Part shown: positions 22,778-30,505 of the stretch, piece after piece | Position numbering within the stretch: position 1 is the first letter of the stretch | Layout: the number at the start of each line of letters is the position of its first letter | Assembly: GCA_036012565.1 (NCBI GenBank) | Contig: DASCPP010000025.1 | Span: 1-31,555, forward strand | Source: DUAL01 sp036012565 | GTDB taxonomy: Bacteria > Bacteroidota > Bacteroidia > Flavobacteriales > BACL11 | Direction: 5' to 3' | DNA length: 31,555 nucleotides | The notes under the pieces: generated by a model | The model's input: only the letters and a program-made list of their open reading frames with translations | The model's database searches: none | What the model was told of the DNA's origin: nothing | Program-made: the position numbers and the translations under genes

Positions 22778-23836
22778 TTAAAAACCCAAACTACTTTCTA
22801 TTGCTTTATGATCGGAAAGCTTTTGCTGGTGTGTAGTAAAGGAATTTGTTTTAAACTTAGAGCTATGCAAAATATAGTCAATGCGCAAAAAGGGAATTTT
22901 ACCCAAAAAAGTACTGCCAATACCATTTCCCTTTTTTAGGAAAGCATCTTGCAATCCCTCAGAAATTCTGTGGTAAGCAAAGGAGTTTGGCGTATCATTA
23001 AAATCACCACATACAATAATCTTGTATGGAGATTTTTCCATATGTTGTTTTATTACCTCTACTTGCATGGCACGTTTCTGAAAAGAGTCTTTTAATCTTT
23101 TACCAATGCCAAATACCCCTTTTTTTATTGCTTCTTTACTCAACTTCGGATTTTCTATAAAAGCCAAATCGCTTTTATCGAACCAATTAGAAGCCAAATG
23201 AATATTATAAATTCTGATAGTATCTCCTTGAAAAACCATATCCGAGAAAATACAAGTATTGTTCATTCGCTCTCCTTTTAAACTCACCGTTCCTTTATTT
23301 ATTTGTGGGAACTTGCTGTAAATTGCCATGTGCCACTGGCTTTTTTTACTCTGCAAGCCAATATGCTGAAAAAAGTAGTCTAATTCTGGTAACTGCTTTG
23401 GTGCATAAAATTCCTGAATGCAGAGAATATTGGTATTTCTCTGATTAAACAAATCAAAAATTTCATTTTTTACGTCCTTTTTTTTAATCCAATTATAGGC
23501 GTTAAAAAGCCGTACATTATAACTCATAATACTGAAATTATTTTCTCCCTCTTTTGTGCTTTTATCTTCCGAATTCCCAATTAATGTAGAAATAGAATTC
23601 ATGCCAATTATTAGTACAATTAGGTTTGCCCAAAATGGTTTTTTCATTACAATGAGCCAATAACAAATAAAGAGAAGATTTAAAAGAAAAAAAATGGGAA
23701 ACAGCAGACCAAAAAAGGCAATTGGCCAAAAAATACTAGGGCTAACAAATGGGGCTAAATAGGATAGAGTTTGCCCAACTAACAATAAAGAATTTATAAG
23801 GAACAGAATCTTATTTATGAAGGATAAATTTTTCAA
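22778..23836 (-). CDS. Membrane-anchored endonuclease/exonuclease/phosphatase family protein
   Basis: A 352-residue protein with three N-terminal membrane helices (about residues 7-29, 35-60, 68-88) and a C-terminal EEP domain from residue ~100. The catalytic motifs are present: MSYNVRLFN (N107), CIQEF (E142), ICGDFNDTPNS, RIDYILHS and the terminal LSDHKAI. The substrate may be nucleic acid, a phospholipid or an inositol phosphate; sequence alone does not decide. The start is a TTG, 3 bp after the rhomboid stop; an ATG start would delete the membrane helices. It is last in the mutL operon. Confidence 0.87.
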   Translation of the reverse strand: MKNLSFINKILFLINSLLLVGQTLSYLAPFVSPSIFWPIAFFGLLFPIFFLLNLLFICYWLIVMKKPFWANLIVLIIGMNSISTLIGNSEDKSTKEGENNFSIMSYNVRLFNAYNWIKKKDVKNEIFDLFNQRNTNILCIQEFYAPKQLPELDYFFQHIGLQSKKSQWHMAIYSKFPQINKGTVSLKGERMNNTCIFSDMVFQGDTIRIYNIHLASNWFDKSDLAFIENPKLSKEAIKKGVFGIGKRLKDSFQKRAMQVEVIKQHMEKSPYKIIVCGDFNDTPNSFAYHRISEGLQDAFLKKGNGIGSTFLGKIPFLRIDYILHSSKFKTNSFTTHQQKLSDHKAIESSLGF

Positions 23837-23839
23837 ACG

Positions 23840-24718
23840 CTACTTTTTACTTGCTTTAAACAAAATATCTTTTTCTTCTTTTGTTAGCCCTTCATATCCC
23901 GATTTTGCAATTTTATCTAAAATATTATCAATTTTAGCTTGGTTTTGTACTTTTTCCTTTCGGTAGTCCTGATCCGATTTTTTCCTGCTGTATGCTTTTT
24001 TCAACTTGGGATCTTTTTTTAAATAAGAGCTTAAATTATCCATTATTCTATTAAAACTATTTGCAATATCATTTCCGCCATTTAATTGTTTTACATACAA
24101 ATATCCAAAAAATGCGCCTCCTAAATGCGCAATATGTCCTCCTGCATTTCCTTGTGGAATACTCATGATATCTAAAACAATACTAACAATAGCGATATGT
24201 TTTAATTTTATATTTCCAATAAGTAACAAACGGATAGAATAGTTAGGTGATTTGGTGGCAATTGCCATAATAATGGCAAGTACTGAGGCGGAAGATCCAA
24301 GAGCCACGGCATTTGGCAGAGCAGTAGCAAAAACCGGAAAAAGATTAAAAGAAAGAATAAACAGTACGGCTCCACTTATACCGCCAAGCACATAAGTGCT
24401 TATTAGTTTTTTGTTATCAAAAAAGGAGAGGAATATTTGACCGCCAAAATAGAGCCAAAGCATATTGAAAAGCAGATGAATAAAACTCTGATGCAAAAAC
24501 ATATAGCTTATTATACTCCAAGGTTTTTTAGCTAAAACATAAAAACTAGCAGGAAGAGAGAAATAATCAGTGATTGCAATTAGAGGTATGCTAAAAAGAA
24601 AAGAAAAAACATAAAGAATTTTAACCAAAAGAAACACTCCAACATTTATGTAAATGAGTTTAGTAAGAGAATTTCCTAGCTTAAAGTTCTTTTTAATATC
24701 TTTAGCAATGCTACTCAT
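23840..24718 (-). CDS. Rhomboid-family intramembrane serine protease with DUF6576-like tail
   Basis: A six-helix rhomboid of 292 residues. HQSFIHLLFNMLWLYFGG carries the conserved H-x-x-x-N of helix 2. GSSAS carries the nucleophile S143, and HIAHLGG carries the catalytic H198. The residue after the Ser is Ala instead of the usual Gly. After the membrane domain (to about residue 215) comes a ~75-residue charged cytosolic tail ending YEGLTKEEKDILFKASKK, the DUF6576-like extension seen in Bacteroidetes rhomboids. Its start codon directly abuts the stop of the upstream rhomboid gene. The substrate is unknown. Confidence 0.92.
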   Translation of the reverse strand: MSSIAKDIKKNFKLGNSLTKLIYINVGVFLLVKILYVFSFLFSIPLIAITDYFSLPASFYVLAKKPWSIISYMFLHQSFIHLLFNMLWLYFGGQIFLSFFDNKKLISTYVLGGISGAVLFILSFNLFPVFATALPNAVALGSSASVLAIIMAIATKSPNYSIRLLLIGNIKLKHIAIVSIVLDIMSIPQGNAGGHIAHLGGAFFGYLYVKQLNGGNDIANSFNRIMDNLSSYLKKDPKLKKAYSRKKSDQDYRKEKVQNQAKIDNILDKIAKSGYEGLTKEEKDILFKASKK

Positions 24719-25459
24719 TTAGTAAAAGGTATTTGAATTTTTACGCCAATATTTTATTAGAAAAAAGCCAAATATCATACCACCTAAGTGTGCAAAGTGT
24801 GCTACATTATCGGCCGGATTATTGCTAATTCCAGCATACAATTCTAAAAGTCCATAAAGGATTACAAAATATTTTGCCTTGATAGGAATCGCTAAATAGA
24901 TGTATAAAAGTGCATTTGGAAAAAGCATGCCGAAAGCCAATAACACGCCAAAAACCGCCCCAGAAGCCCCAACTGTTGGGGTGTGTATTAACAGATTCAG
25001 TTTACCCATAATTGGGTTTGTGTAATTTTGTCCGCTAGCTAAGATATTACTACCTTCATTAAGGATTGTATTTAAATCATTGCTGCTAATTTGTGCTTGC
25101 AAACTCAAAATCTCATATTGACTTACGCCTAAATGAAGTGATGCTGCACCTAATCCTGTTATCATGTAATAGACTAAAAACCTCTTTCCTCCCCATACAT
25201 TTTCTAGAACTTTTCCAAACATCCAAAGGGCAAACATATTAAAGAAGAGATGGGTGAAACTTCCATGCATAAATAAATGGGTAACCAATTGATGGGGTTT
25301 AAAATCGTTAGACTGAAACTGATGAAGCCCGAAAAATTGGTACATATCAAATCCCATACCATCCAATGTGATGGTTGCTAAAAAAAACAATCCATTTATA
25401 ATGAGTAAGTTTTTCACTACTTCTGGTAAATGCTTAAAATTTCCTGGTCGATAATCCAT
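24719..25459 (-). CDS. Rhomboid-family intramembrane serine protease
   Basis: A rhomboid of 246 residues. HGSFTHLFFNMFALWMFGK carries the H-x-x-x-N motif, TVGASGAVFG has the nucleophile S166 in the canonical GxSG, and HFAHLGG has the catalytic H224. A polar insertion of about 45 residues (~113-158) lies between helices 3 and 4, longer than in GlpG. There is no extra cytosolic domain, unlike the next gene. It begins 1 bp after the mutL stop. The tandem rhomboid pair after mutL suggests duplication followed by specialisation. Confidence 0.93.
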   Translation of the reverse strand: MDYRPGNFKHLPEVVKNLLIINGLFFLATITLDGMGFDMYQFFGLHQFQSNDFKPHQLVTHLFMHGSFTHLFFNMFALWMFGKVLENVWGGKRFLVYYMITGLGAASLHLGVSQYEILSLQAQISSNDLNTILNEGSNILASGQNYTNPIMGKLNLLIHTPTVGASGAVFGVLLAFGMLFPNALLYIYLAIPIKAKYFVILYGLLELYAGISNNPADNVAHFAHLGGMIFGFFLIKYWRKNSNTFY

Positions 25460-25460
25460 G

Positions 25461-27212
25461 CTAGAAATGTTTTGTAATGTCGTTTAAAGCCAAATTAATA
25501 ATTGTTGGGTTACCACTTGGGCAAATACTTGGTAAATTGCAAGCAAACAAATTACTTACAAGTACTTTCATTTCTTTTTGCTCTATTTTCATCCCTTTTT
25601 TAATTGCTATATTTTTAGCTAATACTTTTGCTATTTTTTCTTTTACTGCAATTTCTAATTTATCATCATTTTTTTCTTGCTCCAAAATTTCTTCAAAGAT
25701 AGCTTCTAGATTTTCCTTTGTACACTCAGGAGGAATTCCATTTATTTCTATACTATTATCTTTTAATTTAAAGCTAAACCCTAAATTATGCAAAGACTCT
25801 TCAATCTGTGTTATTAATAAATAATCAGAATTAGAGAATGTAATATTAAATGGAAAAGCTAATTGTTGGGATTCTACTTTTTTGTTTTCCAGTAAATCTT
25901 GATAGTATTCAAAAAGAACTCTTTCGTGTGCTCTTTGCTGATGAATAATAAGCAGCTCTCCTTTCCCTTCTAGTAAAATAAATTGATTTTTAATTTGCAG
26001 CAGTTGTTTTTCTTGAACTTCCTGAGTCCAATCTACTTCAATTTCCTGCTGAATATTCGCTTTTTCAACAATATCTTCCCACAAAAATATTTCAGTAGGC
26101 TTTTCTTTTTCAAAAGGATTGAAATTAGTATCTACTTTTACTTTTGGCTGAGTATAGGCTTTCCCTTTCTCCATAACAGGAATATCGAATGAAGTTTCCT
26201 GATTAAAATCGATAGTTGGTGCTACATTATATTTTCCTAAGGAATGTTTTACAGCTGAACGAATAATAGCGTAAATTGACCTCTCATCTTCAAATTTTAT
26301 CTCTGTTTTTGTAGGATGAATATTGATGTCAATTAACTTTGGATCAATATCTAAATACAAAAAGTAAGAGGGGAAATAATTGTCTGGAATCAAGCCGTCA
26401 TAAGCTTTTTTAACAGCATGATGCAAGTAGGGGCTTTTGATAAATCGGTTATTTACAAAGAAATATTGTTCACCACGCGTTCGTTTACAAAACTCAGGTT
26501 TTCCAATAAATCCGCTAATGTTTACTAGGGTAGTTTGTTCCTTAATAGGCACTAATTTTTGATTGCTTTTTGCACCAGTAACACTTACAATTCTTTGTCT
26601 TTTGTTTGATTCTTCTAAATGAAAATATTCCACATCATCTAAATGCAAGCTCATATTAATATCAGGATTTGCCAAGGCAATTCGGCTGAACTGTTCCATT
26701 ATATGCCTTGTTTCCACTTTGTCTGACTTTAGGAAATTTCTGCGAGCTGGTACATTGTAAAATAAATTTTTGATAGATATTGAAGTGCCGTTTGCACAGG
26801 AACAACCTTCCTGTTTTTTCACTTGGCCTCCTTCAATAATAATATGTGTTCCTAACTCTTTTTCAGTAAGCTTGCTTTTCATTTCCACATGTGCTATTGC
26901 CGCCATAGATGCCATTGCTTCTCCTCTGAAACCCATGGTTTTGATGGCAAACAAATCATCTGCATTATTTATTTTGGAGGTAGCATGTCTTTCGAAACTC
27001 ATCCGAGCATCTGCTTCACTCATTCCGCATCCATTATCCACCACTTGCAAAAGTGTTTTTCCAGAATCTTTTATATAAAGTTTGATATTTGTTCCGCCAG
27101 AATCAAGCGCATTTTCCAACATTTCTTTTACAGCGGAAGCGGGGCGCCTAATAACCTCTCCGGCTGCAATTTGGTTTGCCACATGTTCAGGAAGTAATTG
27201 AATAATATCCAA
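25461..27212 (-). CDS. mutL: DNA mismatch repair protein MutL
   Basis: MutL couples mismatch recognition by MutS to strand incision. The 583-residue protein has the GHKL ATPase at the N-terminus: VANQIAAGEVIRRPASAVKE, E30 (general base) and N34, VVDNGCGM at ~58-64, and GFRGEA at 94-99. The transducer domain follows (QYFFVNNRFI, DINIHPTKTEIKF), then a linker and the C-terminal dimerisation domain from about residue 390. The endonuclease motif DQHAxxExxxxE is altered to HQQRAHERVLFE (H424-E435), and CPHGRP reads CPSGNP (564-569). The start is TTG at 27212; the next upstream in-frame codon that could matter is a stop. Confidence 0.95.
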   Translation of the reverse strand: MDIIQLLPEHVANQIAAGEVIRRPASAVKEMLENALDSGGTNIKLYIKDSGKTLLQVVDNGCGMSEADARMSFERHATSKINNADDLFAIKTMGFRGEAMASMAAIAHVEMKSKLTEKELGTHIIIEGGQVKKQEGCSCANGTSISIKNLFYNVPARRNFLKSDKVETRHIMEQFSRIALANPDINMSLHLDDVEYFHLEESNKRQRIVSVTGAKSNQKLVPIKEQTTLVNISGFIGKPEFCKRTRGEQYFFVNNRFIKSPYLHHAVKKAYDGLIPDNYFPSYFLYLDIDPKLIDINIHPTKTEIKFEDERSIYAIIRSAVKHSLGKYNVAPTIDFNQETSFDIPVMEKGKAYTQPKVKVDTNFNPFEKEKPTEIFLWEDIVEKANIQQEIEVDWTQEVQEKQLLQIKNQFILLEGKGELLIIHQQRAHERVLFEYYQDLLENKKVESQQLAFPFNITFSNSDYLLITQIEESLHNLGFSFKLKDNSIEINGIPPECTKENLEAIFEEILEQEKNDDKLEIAVKEKIAKVLAKNIAIKKGMKIEQKEMKVLVSNLFACNLPSICPSGNPTIINLALNDITKHF

Positions 27213-27222
27213 TGTGTATTTT

Positions 27223-27462
27223 TTATGATAAAATTAAATAGGTTAACAAAAGTAAGGTAATAATGATAAAAATTATTCTTTTTGATCTGTTTCCTGTTGC
27301 ACTTTTTTGTTTTTTTCTGTCAAAAAACAGACCTTTTGTTCTTTTTCCATCTTTTTTGAGTTGTTCCAATGCTTCTTTCCTTTGATCGTAATACCTTGGT
27401 TTATAGTCAAATAATTTTGATTTAGGTATTTTAAAAAAGGAAGGGATTCTTGGCGCTTGCAT
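27223..27462 (-). CDS. Small C-tail-anchored membrane protein upstream of mutL
   Basis: A 79-residue protein. The N-terminal two thirds are basic and contain DYKPRYYDQRKEALEQLKK, a motif I recall from small conserved proteins next to mutL in Bacteroidetes. Residues ~60-78 (RIIFIIITLLLLTYLILS) form a single C-terminal membrane helix. Function is unknown. It heads the operon with mutL (10 bp gap), two rhomboids and the EEP-family gene. Confidence 0.82.
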   Translation of the reverse strand: MQAPRIPSFFKIPKSKLFDYKPRYYDQRKEALEQLKKDGKRTKGLFFDRKKQKSATGNRSKRIIFIIITLLLLTYLILS

Positions 27463-27466
27463 TTCA

Positions 27467-27474
27467 CAAAATTA
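27467..27474 (-). promoter_or_regulatory. -7 element directly before the mutL operon
   Basis: Minus-strand TAATTTTG (TAnnTTTG) ends 4 nt before the ATG at 27462. No clear -33 TTG. Confidence 0.4.
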
Positions 27475-27483
27475 AGTAAATAT

Positions 27484-27506
27484 TCATTTTATCGAATAGA
27501 AAATGA
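27484..27506. other. Inverted repeat in divergent mutL-operon/GH3 spacer
   Basis: TCATTTT, 9 nt, AAAATGA: perfect 7-bp arms. It lies just upstream of the mutL-operon -7 element and about 70 bp before the GH3 gene. It may be an operator or chance in A/T-rich DNA. Confidence 0.25.
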
Positions 27507-27577
27507 CTTTTATAATTGTTCATAATTGACAAAATCTAACTTCTATTAAAAAACATAAATTTTTACTTTTACAATCT

Positions 27578-30505
27578 GTGATAAATAAAATTTTAATAGC
27601 ATTTATTTTCTTTGTAATTTTTGTGCAGACTGCTTTTCCACAAGAGCTTTGGGAGCCAGTTTTTCATTCTGAAAACACACATTGGGCAGATAGCATTTTA
27701 GCAAATTTATCAGAGCAAGATCGCATTGCACAGCTTTTTATGGTGGCGGCATATTCTAACAAAGCTACTCTTGATAAAGAGGAAATTTCCGCACTTATAA
27801 AAGATTACAAAATTGGCGGTTTGATGTTTTTACAAGGAAGCCCAGAAAAACAAGCAAAGCTTACAAATGATTTTCAATCTCTTTCCGAAACGCCACTTAT
27901 GATTGCATTGGATGCCGAGTGGGGGCTTTCTATGCGTTTAGATTCTGTAATGCGATTTCCTTGGCAAATGAGTTTGGGCGCTATCCAGGATGATGATTTG
28001 ATTTATAAAATGGGAGAGCAAATCGCAAAACAGTGTAAATTACTTGGAGTGAATATCAATTTTGCACCAGTTGCGGATATTAATAGTAATCCAAAAAACC
28101 CTATAATTGGGAACCGCTCTTTTGGTGAATCACCCAAAAAGGTATCAAAATTTTCTGCCGCTTATATGCAAGGAATGCAAGACAATGGTATCTTAGCTTG
28201 TGCCAAGCATTTCCCTGGTCATGGGGATACCGATTCAGATTCACATGAAACTCTTCCGGTAATTCGGCATAGCAGATATCGATTAAATACAACTGAAATA
28301 GCCCCTTTTAGGCATTTGATTACTAAAGGTCTAGGAAGTATTATGGTAGCACATCTCAGGATTCCAGTCATTGATGCAACAAAGAACCTTGCATCTTCCT
28401 TATCTAAAAAAGTAGTAACAAACCTCTTGAAGAAAGAGCTAGGTTTTCAGGGCTTGGTTTTTACAGATGCACTTAATATGAAAGGTGTAAGTAAATTTTT
28501 TCAGGCAGGAGAATTAGATGTAAAAGCTCTACTTGCCGGAAATGATATTTTACTCATGTCGGAAGATGTGCCAGTAGCAATAGAAAAAATTCAGAAGGCG
28601 ATTTTGGACGGAAAAATCACGCAAGAGGAGATTGATGCTAGATGCAAAAAGATTCTTATGGCAAAAAAATGGATGGGACTTGATAGTATTCTGCCAATCA
28701 ACATTAAGAATATAACTTCTAGAATTAATAATTCTGATGCTGAATTGGTAAATAGAAAATTAGTAGAAAATTCGCTCACACTTTTACAGAATTATGAAAA
28801 CCTCATTCCATTTCAGCGCTTAGATACTTTAAAGATAGCAGCTATTACGATTGGAGGAAATTCAGAACATTTTACCAATATGCTATCTAATTATGCTCAT
28901 ATTACTCATTTTTCCATTGATGAAAGCCCTAGCTCAGAAATGCAAAGAGAACTCTTGGATAAATTAGTTGGATTTAATCTGGTAGTTGCAAGTATTCACC
29001 AATCTAACGAAAGCCCTTGGAAGACACATAAGATTGCAAGAAATACCGATTTATTTTTGCAAACACTTGCTATTCAATCCAAAGTAGTTGTATCGGTTTT
29101 TGCAAACCCTTACACCATCAATCATTTCCTTTTTACAAACAGTTTTGATGGTTTTATAATGGCTTATCAAAATAGTAAAATAACCCAAGAGCTTACTGCC
29201 CAAGCTATTTTTGGTGGCATAGTAATGAATGGGAGATTACCAGTCTCTACTCTTCATTTTAAAAATAAATCCGGTCTAAGTACAAAAGCATTTCGCATTA
29301 AATATACTATTCCAAAAGAGGTTGGGGTAAATGAATTTTTGCTTTACAAAATAGATAGTTTGGCAGAGAATGCCATTAATCAGAAAGCAACTCCTGGCTG
29401 TCAAATTCTTATTGCCAAGGAAGGTAAAGTATTTTTTCATAAATCTTACGGATATCATACTTATAGTAAGAAAAGACAAGTAAAAAATACAGACATTTAC
29501 GATTTAGCATCTATCACAAAAATTGCTGCAACCATCCCCATGCTAATGCAAATGGGTGAAGAAGGAGATTTTTCTTTAGATTATAAAATGGGAAAATTAG
29601 ACAAATCGCTTTACACCACCAATAAAGGGCATTTAAGAGTAAAGGAAGTATTGGCACATCAGTCTGGTTTGCAATCCTGGATTCCTTTTTACAGAGAAAC
29701 AATAGAAGAAGATACAACTTTGCGAGATACGCTTTACCATAATAGCTATTCTGAGAAATACCCCATAAAAGTTGCGAAAGATTTGTATTTGCATCACAGC
29801 TATCCTGATAGTATTTTAAAGCAAGTGTTGGAATCTGACTTACTAGAAGAAAAAGAGTATCAGTATTCCGATTTAGGTTATTATCTTTTCAAAGACATAA
29901 TTGAAAAACACTACAATCAATCACTTGATAAATTAGTTAAAGAAAATTTTTATCAAAGTTTGGGTTTATCCACTATGGGTTTTCTTCCAAAATCAAGATT
30001 GGAGAAAGGCAGAATTGTACCTACTGAAAAGGATGATTATTTCAGAGATCAGTTACTTATTGGAGATGTGCATGATATGGGGGCTGCAATGCTAGGGGGT
30101 GTTGGTGGACATGCAGGACTTTTCTCTAATGCCAACGATTTGTCTATTATGATGCAAATGTATTTGCAAAATGGCAAATATGCAGATAAGCAATATTTCA
30201 AAGCCCAAACCATAAAAGAATTTACAAAATGTCAGTTTTGCCCAGATGATAATAGAAGAGGCGCTGGATTTGATAAACCTGCTTTGCCAGAGCAAGAAGG
30301 AGGTCCGACCTGTGAGTGTGTATCTTATCTTAGTTTCGGACATTCTGGTTTTACTGGAACATTGGCTTGGGCAGATCCAGAAACTGGAATAGTTTTTGTA
30401 TTTTTATCCAACAGAATACATCCAACATCAGAGAATAAAAAACTTTTAGATATGGATGTAAGAACTAATATAATGCAAGTTATTTTTGATGCAATTGAAA
30501 AATAA
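27578..30505 (+). CDS. GH3 beta-N-acetylglucosaminidase fused to a serine beta-lactamase-like hydrolase
   Basis: A 975-residue exported fusion. The signal peptide covers residues ~1-22. A GH3 domain follows: KHFPGHGDTDSDSHETLP (from K210) is the NagZ-type signature with the Asp/His acid-base pair, and FTDALNM carries the nucleophile D297. A GH3 C-terminal-like domain spans ~395-590. From ~610 a class C beta-lactamase/PBP4-type domain has S644-I-T-K647 (SxxK), Y763-S-D (YxN-like) and H922-S-G (KTG-like). Such fusions in Bacteroidetes probably act on peptidoglycan or its fragments in the periplasm. The start is GTG at 27578, which places the signal peptide directly at the N-terminus. It overlaps bshA by 17 bp. 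Confidence 0.92.
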   Translation: MINKILIAFIFFVIFVQTAFPQELWEPVFHSENTHWADSILANLSEQDRIAQLFMVAAYSNKATLDKEEISALIKDYKIGGLMFLQGSPEKQAKLTNDFQSLSETPLMIALDAEWGLSMRLDSVMRFPWQMSLGAIQDDDLIYKMGEQIAKQCKLLGVNINFAPVADINSNPKNPIIGNRSFGESPKKVSKFSAAYMQGMQDNGILACAKHFPGHGDTDSDSHETLPVIRHSRYRLNTTEIAPFRHLITKGLGSIMVAHLRIPVIDATKNLASSLSKKVVTNLLKKELGFQGLVFTDALNMKGVSKFFQAGELDVKALLAGNDILLMSEDVPVAIEKIQKAILDGKITQEEIDARCKKILMAKKWMGLDSILPINIKNITSRINNSDAELVNRKLVENSLTLLQNYENLIPFQRLDTLKIAAITIGGNSEHFTNMLSNYAHITHFSIDESPSSEMQRELLDKLVGFNLVVASIHQSNESPWKTHKIARNTDLFLQTLAIQSKVVVSVFANPYTINHFLFTNSFDGFIMAYQNSKITQELTAQAIFGGIVMNGRLPVSTLHFKNKSGLSTKAFRIKYTIPKEVGVNEFLLYKIDSLAENAINQKATPGCQILIAKEGKVFFHKSYGYHTYSKKRQVKNTDIYDLASITKIAATIPMLMQMGEEGDFSLDYKMGKLDKSLYTTNKGHLRVKEVLAHQSGLQSWIPFYRETIEEDTTLRDTLYHNSYSEKYPIKVAKDLYLHHSYPDSILKQVLESDLLEEKEYQYSDLGYYLFKDIIEKHYNQSLDKLVKENFYQSLGLSTMGFLPKSRLEKGRIVPTEKDDYFRDQLLIGDVHDMGAAMLGGVGGHAGLFSNANDLSIMMQMYLQNGKYADKQYFKAQTIKEFTKCQFCPDDNRRGAGFDKPALPEQEGGPTCECVSYLSFGHSGFTGTLAWADPETGIVFVFLSNRIHPTSENKKLLDMDVRTNIMQVIFDAIEK

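Noticed and set aside
30481..30488. TATTTTTG directly before the bshA ATG as a promoter
   Set aside because: It lies in the coding end of the upstream fusion gene, encoding its VIFDAIEK tail. It could still act as an internal promoter, but the gene overlap already explains expression.
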